Below are positions 10,466-21,363 of a stretch of DNA of 64,000 bases, in pieces. Within the stretch, counting starts at the first letter, position 1. Each line of letters starts with the position of its first letter. Below the pieces are notes generated by a model, which worked only from the letters and a program-made list of their open reading frames with translations, had not been told where the DNA came from and made no database searches. Location: NCBI GenBank assembly GCA_036346405.1, contig CM070550.1, forward strand, positions 11,442,115 through 11,506,114. Reading direction: 5' to 3'. Origin of the DNA: Phyllostachys edulis (Eukaryota > Streptophyta > Magnoliopsida > Poales > Poaceae). Both the position numbers and the translations under genes were made by a program.

Positions 10466-10650
10466 TACAAAAGATTTTTTATTGTTATTGAGATATAGGT
10501 GTGTGTGAATCCCTCCATTCCAGAAGACAGTGGCGCCCTTCCATTCATATCATTACTACTGCGGTCGGTGTGGTAAACTTGGGGTATCAACTGTCAATAC
10601 CTTTTCTATTGTAGGCCCATCTATAGACCAAGTTGGTACATTAAATTTTG
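10466..10650. other. Spacer between the Pack-MULE and the outer MULE-like arm
   Basis: Host-type sequence about 185 bp long with no recognisable feature. Confidence 0.4.
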
Positions 10651-11070
10651 AGTAAAATGCATGATGGGTCACTCAACTTGCTCGGGTGTATCACATATGT
10701 GGCTATATTTTGAATATGCTTATCTGGGTCTCTAAAGTGATATAAGTGGGTCAATGCCCATCCTAGCTGCCCACGTAAGTAACTTTTGTACGTATGGCAT
10801 GCCACGTCAACGACCTTCTGGTTAGGTACCTACAGCTACATTTTCAGAAGACCAAATCCACTCGACATGTTTTTTTCGCTCTTGGCTGGTTGAGCCAGAC
10901 CCGATTTGGGAAGCTAGTCCTCTTCCTCCACCGGCGACGGAAATTCTAGAGGCGGCAGCGGCGTCGATCCGATCTGGAACGCCGCGGCGACACCCGCGTT
11001 CCCCAAATCCGGACGGTTCGCGGCGTGCAGAGCGAGGGGCACGAGCGGGGTGTGGCGGCGGCGGCGGAGT

Positions 11071-11418
11071 ATGTCTTCTTCCTCGAGGGAGTCGTCGCGC
11101 TCAGGTGAGCACCACCATGTCTCCTCGTCGCGCTCGGGCATTCGTCGTCAAAGCTCACCGCGCTCAGGCACTCGCCGTCCGAGCTCGTCATCGCGCTCGG
11201 GTACTCGCCGTCAGGTCGCCTCGTCGCGGTGGAGTTCGGAGCTCAAGATGGAGATTGCAAATGCAGTGTCAGAATTGAAGGAAGACAAGGAAGCCATGAA
11301 GGAGATGAGTGACGAGTTCAAGAAGATGACATCAGTTTTTAAGATGGCTACGTTAGGTCTTGGCTTGCTGTTGGCAGTAGCGCTTGGGATGCTTCCTGTG
11401 TTGGTGAGAAAGCTGTAG
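11071..11418 (+). CDS. Small Ser/Arg-repeat protein with C-terminal membrane anchor, unknown function
   Basis: 115 residues from the ATG at 11071. The N-terminal half has three copies of an 11-residue repeat, SRSGIRRQS, PRSGTRRPS, SRSGTRRQV. Next comes a charged, helix-prone stretch rich in Glu and Lys (KEDKEAMKEMSDEFKKM), likely a short coiled coil. It ends in a hydrophobic segment, LGLGLLLAVALGMLPVL, followed by RKL, the layout of a tail-anchored protein. It sits in the left arm of the MULE-like element, so it may be captured host sequence or an element-borne gene. I do not recognise a family. Transcription is not shown. Confidence 0.5.
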   Translation: MSSSSRESSRSGEHHHVSSSRSGIRRQSSPRSGTRRPSSSSRSGTRRQVASSRWSSELKMEIANAVSELKEDKEAMKEMSDEFKKMTSVFKMATLGLGLLLAVALGMLPVLVRKL

Positions 11419-11419
11419 G

Positions 11420-11690
11420 GCTTCTGTTGGAAGATGGATGCTTTGTAATGCTTTTGGCTGATGTAGTGTCTGATGCTTTTGGGGTGATGCGGTGATAATT
11501 TGGAGCACAGAGCATTTGGTCCAACCAATTATCGTAGTGATAAAAGAGCTCCATATATGTATCCGATGTAAAACTAGATGGAAATCAGATTATGGTGGCA
11601 GAACGCCGCAGCCTAAACATGGCCTTCGATCATGTATTTATAACCAGAGGCTACCGGGCCAGATAAGGCCTGTAGCAAAACCGAAAATAA
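11420..11690. other. 3' flank of the small ORF, up to the Harbinger target site
   Basis: No coding signal. TATTTATAACCAGAGGCTA near 11636 together with ATTACATTGGGACGGTTACA just beyond the Harbinger element (16656 on) looks like part of a minus-strand LTR, but I cannot define ends. Confidence 0.3.
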
Positions 11691-13724
11691 GGGTGTGTTT
11701 GGTTGCCTGCATGGACCTAGCCTGTCTTGTACGGGTCATTCAGGCTAGGGGCCAGGCTGAGTGGATGCAAGAGTGGTTGTTTGGTTGGCTGTTTCTGTTG
11801 GGTCAGACTGTGCTGAGATGTTGTTTGGTTGGCTGCATCAGGAAGTGGACGTATGACTGGATACAAATTTGGGTTGTTTGGTTGCTTACATGTGGGGTCG
11901 ATCTAGCATCTAAAACCAATGCACACATTCTTGCGCTTGGCCAAATGAGGCAGCAGCAGGGCGACATATCAATACAATATGGCAATTGACATAAACTATA
12001 TAAAATTATACGACATAGTGTTCGTGATAATTTTACACAATCTCACTTCTAGGGCGACATAGGTAAATACGACATCTCCTCAAATAGACCATCAAAACTT
12101 ACAAAACCATAGATAGGTATACAGGGCAGGATATGAGGATTCAGCAACCGCTTAACTTACAATTGACAGAACCATATACAAATATACAAACAGCTTGCGT
12201 CCCCGTTGCCTTCCGCTTCCTTTGTAGTTTCATCAGATATAATAGCTTGCGGTTTGCCTAGAGCTAACAATTAAAACAACAGTAAATCACAGTTTTTGTT
12301 AGTAAAGATGTTGGAGCCTTCAAGCATAGCTATCCCAAGTCTTTTAGGAACACCATTGTTTTCAACAAACATACATGTCAAACAGTTAAAAATCTGCACA
12401 GTAGTGAGCTCACCATTACAAACTTGTTCATCCACCGAGGAGCACATAATTCATTGACTGCTAGAGCATTATATCCATACATCAATGGTGAAATCCAATA
12501 ACCCCAGATCCACGGGCGGGATGAATGTCATTAACGGTGGAGGGCTAGTCAACAAAGCGCAATATTGGTATGCGTAAAGCAATGTAAAGTGAAAAGAAAC
12601 AAGATAAGTAATCGACCTTTTGTCGAAGAAAGCCTCCAAGAACAAAGAAGATGAGAAGGAATAGGGCTCCTCCGGTTTGAGCAATGATCATGGATCGCAC
12701 AAAGCCGACAATTGCTTTGAAAAGCCCACTGCCATCTCTGGATCAAGAACACTATCAAGAATCGCTTGAAAAATCTGCGCAAAGATGACAATTTAGCTGT
12801 CACAAAACTGATAGTTCCTGATTCATAAAACAAAAGCTTTTCTCCTTCATATGTACCTGTCAGCCTCTGGGGGCAAATCCTATAGTGTAGTATGTAACAA
12901 GCACCCAGGCTATTGAATTATCTAACTACCTACCATATTTTGTCAATCATTCAAACAGTTCATAAGTTAACAACCTTGAATTATGAAAGACATACCAACC
13001 TAACACAAATAGACTACCATGGAACATATGGAAATGTGAGTGATCTTTGAATGGAGTGACATGAGCTCATATAATGAAATATGAACTTGGCACAACAAGT
13101 TATACACATTATATTCTATTCACTGACCTGAATGGTCTTGCGGTAAACATCAACAAGTCTATTGAATTGTCTCTCACCACCCTTCTTGGCAGCCTTGGCA
13201 TCATTACAAGAAAAACATGAAGCAGGTATTTAGTTATTAAACAAAATGGTTAGATCGAACTTGCTTACCATCTCCATCTTCCCAGCTAAGCAGGTCAGCG
13301 ACTGGATGAGGTGGCATCATGGAGTTCCAAACAGCTAGATTTTACCTTATTCACAGTCATGAGCAGAAAATGGTAGAAAACAACACAAATCACAAGAAAT
13401 CAAATACTAGATGAAAGACTTATATCCAGGTGCTATCAATCAGAAAAACATGCACTAAAACATCCAGATTCTGTCAGATCCATATACAAGCTCCATACTA
13501 ATCCATTGGAGGCCATGGCATACCTCCCTATGGCTTGTCCTGAACCAAAGATAGTGGCCATTTGAACGTAGTTGTCCAGCGGGACATTGAGGTAGTCCAC
13601 ATCCTTGGGGTGGTCCTATAAGATTATAAGTTGGATTGGAGGTTAGATGTTAGTGTTAGAGACAAGCAAGCAAGTATTGGAGGTTAGATGTCAATGTTAG
13701 AGACAAGCAAGAAAGTATTGGAGG

Positions 13725-14033
13725 TTAGTTGTTACTGTTGTATTGACAACAACAAACCTTGATGTATCCCTTATAGTGCTCTTCATCAAGGTGGATCATG
13801 CAGAGGTTGTCATCCCAAAGTGACCTGCTAATGTCTCTAAGCCTAGTAATCTTCACCCACTTTGCACGCCACTTGCGAAGATGGTTGTAGACCTGAGTTC
13901 CACTGACCTCAACACCCATGTCCTCAGTCAAAGACTTAGCAACCTGGTTTAGGTGGACCTCTTTGAACCCCTTATCGGTCTTAATACCTTGCCCCATGAG
14001 CTCAACCAGGCGTCGAAGCATGAAGCCAGACAT
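13725..14033 (-). pseudogene. Harbinger ORF1, Myb/SANT-like DNA-binding protein (fragment)
   Basis: 102 codons: FMLRRLVELMGQGIKTDKGF, KEVHLNQVAKSL, GVEVSGTQVYNHLRKWRAKW, and HLDEEHYKGYIK. This is the Myb/SANT-like domain common in PIF/Harbinger ORF1 proteins, which bind the element ends and bring the transposase to them. Flanking exons (the stretch to about 12600 on the same strand) show only scattered similarity, and the start at 14033 may be an internal exon. It lies 3' of the transposase on the same strand. Confidence 0.7.
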
Positions 14034-14270
14034 TGCATTTGTCTAGCGAAGAGCATGCCTACCCCCTTGGGCAGCACTACCCCCTGCCCATCGTTTCCCC
14101 CCCCCCCAAATCATCACCCAAGTCAGTCATCCCCTTTAGTGCAACAAGGACCAAGTTAGCACACACAATAATAAAAGTAGGAATCAGATACAATGCTGAA
14201 GAACATATACAATGATGGAGGTAATACGGAAATCATCACCATTGCATGCAACCAATAGTATCAATTAATG

Positions 14271-15682
14271 CTACTTACAAAGTACAAATGACAAAGTGCA
14301 AATGACAAAGTACAAATGACAAAGTGCAACACCATCACACACAAGAGGACCCCCTATTTTGCCACTCTCCCTAGTCAAGTCATCCCTCATCTGAGCCCAT
14401 GCCCTATTATCTTGTGCAATGTCGTTGTGTCCTTCCTCATCGATAGGGTTCGCATCCCACGTGGACTCCAGTGGGACACACTCGTCCATTCCATATTGAA
14501 GGATCCAATTGTGTAGGATAGCACATGCAAGAACTAACTTGACTTGGGTCTTGAATGGGTGGAAAGGTTTATTGTAAACAATCTTGAACCGGTTCTTGAA
14601 CGTGCCGAAGGCCCTTTCAACCGAAACCCTAAGAGAAGAGTGTCGTAGGTTGAACAACTCCCTCTCAGTCCGAGGGTAATTCCTTCCACCATACTCTCTC
14701 AAGTGGTACCGAGTGGCTCGGTATGGTGGAAGGAAGCCAGGTCGAGCAGCATAGCCCGCATCCACAAGGTAGCATTTGCCTACCAAATGATAAGAGAACC
14801 CTAAACATTACTACCATAAGTGTAACAAAATTTTAACCAACATAAACTTCTACGTAATTATCTAGTATACCTTGGGGGACCCTTAGGCCATTGTCCCTCT
14901 CCAGTGCATTAGCAAGTATGAGAGCATCATGGGCTAACCCTTCCCAACCAGCAAGGACATAAGTAAACTTAAGATCAAAGTCAATAGCAGCCATGTCATT
15001 CTGGGTAGTAGTGCCCTTCCTACCCCTGAAGGCTGCCGAGACTTTTGTAGGAACCCTTGCGAGCACATGGGTTCCATCAATTGCACTGATGTAGTCCTAA
15101 CATACATGGAAGCAATTTAGGCTAGCTCAAACCTCTCTACAAGTTGAGTAAGCATATTGTTACCTTGAAATAGGGATTGAACCTCCTATTTGTTTGGATT
15201 TTAGTGGGGATTTCAGTGGAAGGTGGTCAGATCATCTCGTTATGCAACTCCCCAATAGCAAACAGAACATCCTGAAAGTACCGGCTAATGGTCCCAATGG
15301 ATCTCCTAAATGTTGGCTACAAAGCCCTAAACCTATGGTTGTGGCCAACAACGAGGAGAAACATGGCCACTTGTTCCTCAGCATAGGTATTAATGCTGTC
15401 TCAGAGCAGCTGTCTTGCACGAAACAAATTACAGAGATGGAAAAAGGGGGTCCTCCTCATTCTAAGCTACTCTAAACAATGTGTGTCATCAGAATTGTAG
15501 ATCCATTGGAGGTTCGATTGCCGAGCTATGTCCCTTTCTACCATAGGACCATATGTAATCACAGGAGTGGACTGTCTAGCACTAGCTCTTCTAACTATGG
15601 CAAACATGTAAGCACACAGGGCAGCAACTAGACCAGCACCCCTCACAATTAGGAGTTGTCGTTTACACGCCAAGTCATCCAT
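14271..15682 (-). pseudogene. PIF/Harbinger DDE transposase with nonsense codons
   Basis: Three exons read on the minus strand. The N-terminal exon (15682 to 15164) includes FAIGELHNEMI and NPYFK. The middle exon (about 15099 to 14870) has AIDGTHVLARVP, FRGRKGTTTQND and VLAGWEGLAHD. The last exon (14776 to 14271) has CYLVDAGYAARPGFLPPYR, SLRVSVERAFGTFKNRF and CAILHNWI. Introns at 15100-15163 and 14777-14869 have GT-AG ends. The catalytic triad is intact: Asp in AIDGTHV, Asp in YLVDAGY, Glu in VERAFG. The first coding part has four stop codons (TAG near 15470, TGA near 15412, TAG near 15320, TGA near 15230), so full-length protein cannot be made. The enzyme would cut and paste the element at TAA/TTA sites. 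Confidence 0.85.
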
Positions 15683-15769
15683 CTACGAACCAAATACATA
15701 AACCAATATATTAAGTATCCAGTGGCATAACATCATAACATCTACGAACCAAATACATAAACCAAATAC

Positions 15770-16190
15770 ATAAACTAACAATGACTAACAAGGGTACATA
15801 TCAACTAGAGAAACAAGGGTACAGATCAAGTATCTAGTGGCACAACATCATAACATATCAAGTATCCAGTGGCATAACAGATCAAGTATCCAAGTGTATA
15901 GATCAAGAACTAACAGGGTCGAAATAACAGATCAAGTATCCAAGTATACAGATCAAGAACTAACAGGGTCAAAATAACATATCAAGAACTAACAGATCAA
16001 GAAATAACAGGGTCGAAATAACAAATCAAGAACTAACAGATCAAGTATCCAAGTGTACAAATCAAGTATCCAAGTGTACAGATCAAGAACTAACAGGGTC
16101 GAAATAACAGATCAAGAACTAACAAATCAAGTATCCAAGTGTACAGATCAAGAACTAACAGGGTCGAAATAACAGATGAAGAACTAACAA
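15770..16190. repeat. Degenerate tandem repeats inside the Harbinger 5' region
   Basis: About 420 bp of mixed short units: AACAGATCAAGTATCCAAG, GTACAGATCAAGAACTAAC and AGGGTCGAAATAACAGATC. They alternate in a higher-order order, between the transposase start and the GC-rich subterminal region. They may act as transposase or ORF1 binding sites; that is inference. Confidence 0.7.
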
Positions 16191-16652
16191 GTAGATCTAG
16201 GCACAACATGGGAGAGGGGGTGGGAGGATAGGAGGAGAGGGGCCACCGGGGCCGGGCAACGGCGGGTACCCCGCTGGAGCACCACCCGCCAGGCTTACCT
16301 CCGCCGGCGAGAGCGGTGAGAGTAGCGAGGAGGAGTGCGGCCTTGTGCCTGGAGGAGGAGAGCAGCAAGGAGGAGCCCGGGTACCCACCGCTGGAGGGGA
16401 GAGGGAAGGCAGCGGATGCAGGCGGATGAGTCGCGGATGCAGGCGAGGCGCTGGAGGTAACCCTATTCACTGCACGCGCTCGGCCTGGCTCGCGAGCGAA
16501 GCTCAGAAATCGCGTTTGTGTTGGGCCTGGCTCGAGGCTCCCTTTTGCACAAGCGTAGCCTGGCCAGATGTGCGATACAGGGAACCAAACACGCGCGTGG
16601 TTGTATACATAGGTGCGAGCCAACATGATACAGGGGACCAAACACACCCTAA

Positions 16653-16807
16653 GAGATTACATTGGGACGGTTACAAGGGATTTACACGAAGGTGTTTAAA
16701 CATGATTTTATCTACAAGCACCGTCATCTACAAGTACCGGTACAACTTATCTACGGCTACATACTTTAACATCCGATTCATATATGCATGTATACAAGGA
16801 ACTAGCT
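16653..16807. other. Short unassigned stretch between Harbinger and LINE
   Basis: Contains GAGATTACATTGGGACGGTTACAAGG-like sequence of LTR character (see 11420-11690). No end can be fixed. Confidence 0.25.
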
Positions 16808-18735
16808 AGCATTTGACACGATCAATTGGGAATGCCTTGTCTATGTCTTGTACTACAGTGGATTTGATAATAGGTGGACTGAATGGATATGCATCATTCT
16901 ATCAACCAATAAGGCTCACATACTCATCAACGGTGCAATAGGTGACCAAATTCAGTACAAACGAGGCATACGTCAAGGAGACCCCCTCTCCTTGTATCTC
17001 TTCATTCTAGTAGCTGATGTTTTACAAGGGTTAATAAAGCGGGCTGGAAACAATGGCATAGTATCACATCCGCTTGACATACAAGGACATCCGCCAATCC
17101 TACAATATGCAGATGACACTCTTATTTTGTTGAAAGGTACGTTACAACAAGCGACGATTTTAAAAAAGCTATTAGACACATTCGCAAGTTTCACAGGCCT
17201 AAAGATCAATTATCATAAAAGTACACTAATAGCAATACATATGTCAAATGAAGATGCTAATACGGAAACTGCTACCTTACAATGTCCCATCAGCTCTCTC
17301 TACCATGTAATTATCTAGGCTTACCTCTCGCCATGAGTAGGATCCCCCACAACCTGCTCCAACCGATCATTGACAAAGTAGACGGGAGATTGGCTGGATG
17401 GATTCCAGGCCTATTGTTAGGTGGGGAGTGACAATGATTAACGCAGCTCTATCAACTATACCAACGTACTACATGAGCTGCATCAAGTGGTGGAATCGTA
17501 GCATCGACGCCATTGACAAAATCCAGAGAGCATTCCTTTGGCGAGGACACAAAGAAATACATCGAGGTCACTGCCTTGTGGCCTAGACGACAGTCACTCT
17601 TTTGAAAGAGTAGAGGGGGCTGGGACTTAGAAATCTAAGACTGCATAACCAAGCTTTGATCATGAAATTTGTAGCAAAGTTACTATCTAATCACATTGAT
17701 CCGTGCTTCTACTGGTTAAGAACACGCTACATTCAGAATGACATACCAACGCAACCTCATCAGAGAGACGCAACAATTTGGAAAACAATATCGTCAGTAA
17801 TACAAGTGACAGTGGAAATGACAAAAGTGATCATTGGCAATGGAGCAAATACCATGTTCTGTAAAGATAACTGGATGTCATTGGGACGACTCCAACTCAT
17901 ACTACCAACCCTGTTCACTTTCACAACTCAACCAAACTGCACAGTCCAGTCACAGCGTACAGATAACAATTCGGCGATATCACAACAGTCGGTTCTTTCA
18001 TGACAAGCTGCTTTAGATTACCAAGTCCTCCGTGATTTCCTATCTAATCAACAACTGCAGTTAGACACTTTGGATCAGAGGGTATGCATGTCAACCATGG
18101 CCACCCCAACCACATCAACTTTTTACAAGACATTGTCATTTCATGGCCTAAAATGGCCAACGATGGATTATACTTGGAACCAACCGTTACCACACAGCTG
18201 CAAAATCTTCCTTTGGCTAGCTTTCAGAGGGCGATTAAACACCAGAGACAACATGACAGCCAATCATTGGACAAATGACCCACATTGTGATATCTGTCCT
18301 GCAATAGAAACAATTGATCATATTATTTTACGTTGCAAGTCTGCAGACAGTCTTTGGAGAAAATTAGGACTCGCATTGGAAGCAAACTCATCCCAAAACA
18401 TACTATAATTTTTGGAGGAAAAAAACAACGAGGGGGGATGAAAACTTCCGTAAAATCTGGTCAGTTTGCTTCGTGGCATGAGCTCATACATTATGGATTA
18501 CGAGAAATAATCGAGTGTTCCAACATTCTGAAGACAATCTGATTTTGCTACACCATTAGATTCAAACTTAATTGATCTTTGGATACACCGATCTAAGCCC
18601 AAGTATCAGGATAGTCTTTGTGAGTGGAGACATATCTTATCTTAATCTTGTATAGTCTTTTTTTTTAACTCTCAGTTGGCCACCATTTTAATACAATGGT
18701 CATAAGGTAGAGAATTCTCTACCTTCTTATGTAAA
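16808..18735 (+). pseudogene. 5'-truncated LINE (L1-type) with RT and zf-RVT remnants
   Basis: Non-LTR reverse transcriptase blocks: FDTINWEC, IQYKRGIRQGDPLSLYLFIL, ILQYADDTLILL (catalytic YADD kept), FASFTGLKINYHKS near 16808-17330. Then comes the linker with degraded IPHNLLQPIIDKVDGRLAGW. The zf-RVT domain follows near 18150-18390 (WNQPLPHSCKIFLWLAFRGR, HCDICPAIETIDHIILRC). Frames change repeatedly and stops are common, so it is dead. It lacks ORF1 and the endonuclease, as expected from 5' truncation on insertion. The 3' end is probably at the A-run near 18735. I could not read a target duplication with confidence. Confidence 0.8.
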
Positions 18736-18881
18736 AAAAGTTAGATGATTCTGTTTATATACATGGCTAGATGAGCTTGCTCTTCGTCTGAGCTAGCTTG
18801 CTCTCATTTCCCTTTGCAGAGTGAGTGAGATGATCTGATCGAGAAGATGTGCTAACATCCCTCTGTTGCAGACCTAGGCCT

Positions 18882-19086
18882 TGATAGAATTAATCTTTTT
18901 TTTTGGCAATTTTGTTTTCCGTTTTCATTTCTTGGTTTGGTAGGGTTAGTACTATTTGGTCCGGACGTTGAGTCCAAGTTCGAGTTCAAGTCCATGAACT
19001 CAACCTTTAAAAGGCTATGCAGTCATGTAACAATGTGTCAAGAGAGTTGAGGAGAAATAAAAAAGACAAAAAGAGGAGCGTCACTC
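18882..19086 (+). repeat. 5' LTR of the 18.9-31.1 kb copia, first part
   Basis: Matches 29074-29262 nearly throughout, for example GTTCGAGTTCAAGTCCATGA. It stops at the target site of the nested element and resumes at 26623. Confidence 0.85.
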
Positions 19087-20875
19087 TGAAGAATCTAGAC
19101 CTGTCATTATGTGTTAATGGAGTATTTTGGTGATTAATGACAAATCTATTTGTGAGACTAACACGTTTATTGATATACATATTGCTCAGTCTCAATTGGA
19201 TAAAAAAAGTGAAAATCAAAGAGGTATGCATTCAACATCATAATCTTATATCTTGTTGCATTCCTCAAATCCAAAATATAGGTTGAACTCCACAAATAGT
19301 TTAATTTGAATATGTGCATATGTTCTCATTACACATTCATGTATGCACACATCTAGGGGGAGTTCACTCTATGTTTTGTGGTTTCATTAGTATTGATCCA
19401 TATTCCTTATCCACATATATTAAGGATCTTTACTTTAAAATATATCATATGAGTATACAAAACTTGTGTAGTTTATACTTACTCATATTTATCTACATTC
19501 AATTACTTGCAATTGTGATGGTTATCATCAATTACCAAAAAGGGAAAGATTGGAATATCTTGTCCCACCATTATGAGATTGTTGCAACTGTGTGCACTAG
19601 CTACTGATCCAGGGAATAGTGTAGATATATACAGAGGGTCCTGGATCCGGAGATCCGGGGTCCCGATATAGATAATGGTATGTTGTGGTAATTAATGACA
19701 ATCATGTTGTGGGACTAATGTTTTCCATGAGTTGGATGAATAGGTTATGTCCCATGATGGAAGAGACTTTGGATGACATCATGAGTTGATTGTCATCAAG
19801 TCAAGATTCAAGAGTAAAGGATGCTTCATGTGTTGATGGATATCAAGAACTTGAAGAAAAGGAAATCATCGTGTGTCGATGATATTCAAGAAGAGAAGAT
19901 GATTATGAGTTGATCATCAAGTCAAAAGATTGCATCATGTGTTGATGCATATTCAAGTCAAGAACCTGAACTTGAAGTGAAGATGTGTGTCATCAAGCTT
20001 CAAGTATTTGTGCAAGGCAAAGGTATGACTAGCTAGGGCTAAGGATTTGTTCCTAGTCTTTTACCGGTCTTGGTGCTTGGATGGAAGACCGGATTGCTAG
20101 TGTAGGTTGTCGTCATTAAGAGGGCTCTTGATTAGTAGCTTGAGTTAGTCATGTGTTGATAGCTCATTATGTTTGCTCTAGCTCTCGTTAGTATGTTGCC
20201 AATATTTGCAAATGTGTTTTGCAAATAGTTGAGGCTTATGCATAATCCTTGTAGCATGTGACTTTAGTTTGTGAATGTGTTTTGCAAATGGTTTAAGTCC
20301 ATGTACCTTATTCCTTGTGGCATTGATTTTAAAAGTCGGCAAATGTGTTTTGCAACGTGTTGAGAATCTTGCCTTTATCCTGTGTTTGCATCGCGCTTCA
20401 ATTGGCAAATGAGTTTTGCAATGTGAATTGAAGTGAAGAGCAAATCCTCTCTGTGAACTGGCGGTCTGACCGCCAGTAAGCTATCGGTCTGACCGGTTGT
20501 GTATCAGCCTGACCACCATATTGAGCGGTTTGACCGGTCCCCTGATCAGCGGTATAACTGCGCTTGTTCAGCGGTACTACCAGTGTGCGGTAGTTCTGAT
20601 ATTTATTTGGTGGTTCGTTTATTCCAGAGAGGGCACTTTTCTGGATTGCCCTTGGATTTCTTCGAGCGGTCTGACCGCAGGCTTCTTGGCGGTCTGACCG
20701 GTTTGAGCGGTCTGACCGGCCATTAGTTGGTGGTCTGACTGGCAGTGAGCCCAACAGCTAGTTTTATAGCCATTGGAGCTGGGGCGGTCTGACCGGCCAT
20801 TAGTTGGCGGTCAAACCGGTTTCTCCCTGATTTTCTGGAATCTTTCCTCCCAACGGCTAGTTTTTGTGTGTGGGC

Positions 20876-20883
20876 TATAAATA
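20876..20883 (+). promoter_or_regulatory. TATA box of LTR copy A
   Basis: TATAAATA in GTGGGCTATAAATACCCACC. The same box with the same flanks is at 47764-47771 in copy C, and its complement TATTTATA is at 22201-22208 in copy B. Conservation in three copies supports its role as the LTR promoter. Confidence 0.65.
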
Positions 20884-21363
20884 CCCACCTTGGCCGGTTG
20901 TGGGAGTGTTGCTGGTGTCATATTCATTTTCATTGAGCTAAGAGCAAGCCCTCTACACTCTCTTGTGCATGTGTTGCACTTAGTGAGCTTTGAGAGGCAA
21001 ACCCTAATGGCATGTGTTGCATTAGGTAGTGGATTGTGTATCCACTTGAGCTTAGACACTTGATTAGTTCAAGTGAGAGTCTTTGACTTGTTACTCTTGG
21101 TGTTTGCCAACACCTAGATGGCGTGGAGGCATTGTGGTTCGGTGATCTTCTCAAAGAAGGTTGCGAGAAGACCCAGGCGTTTGTGAGTGGCTTGGTGCTC
21201 GCCATCTCCGGAGTGAAGGAAGCGCAACCCTAGTGGATCGAGATGTTGGTTTTTGTTGGAACCGGTCCAAGTGGTTGGACTTACCTCAGAGGTGTTTGGC
21301 TTAATTCGTGGAGCCGGTCCAATTGATTTTGAGCTTATTTCAACGTGGATTAGGGGAGACCGG

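Larger units (their letters stand above)
11691..16649 (-). mobile_element. PIF/Harbinger transposon, TSD TAA
   Basis: Ends are inverted: GGGTGTGTTTGGTTGCC (11691) and GGGTGTGTTTGGTCCCC (complement of the end at 16649). The 3-bp target duplication TAA lies at 11688-11690 and 16650-16652. The 4959-bp element carries the two genes of the superfamily on the minus strand: a Myb/SANT-like DNA-binding ORF and a DDE transposase. Nonsense codons in the transposase make it non-autonomous now. Host sequence on each side would be continuous without it. Confidence 0.93.
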
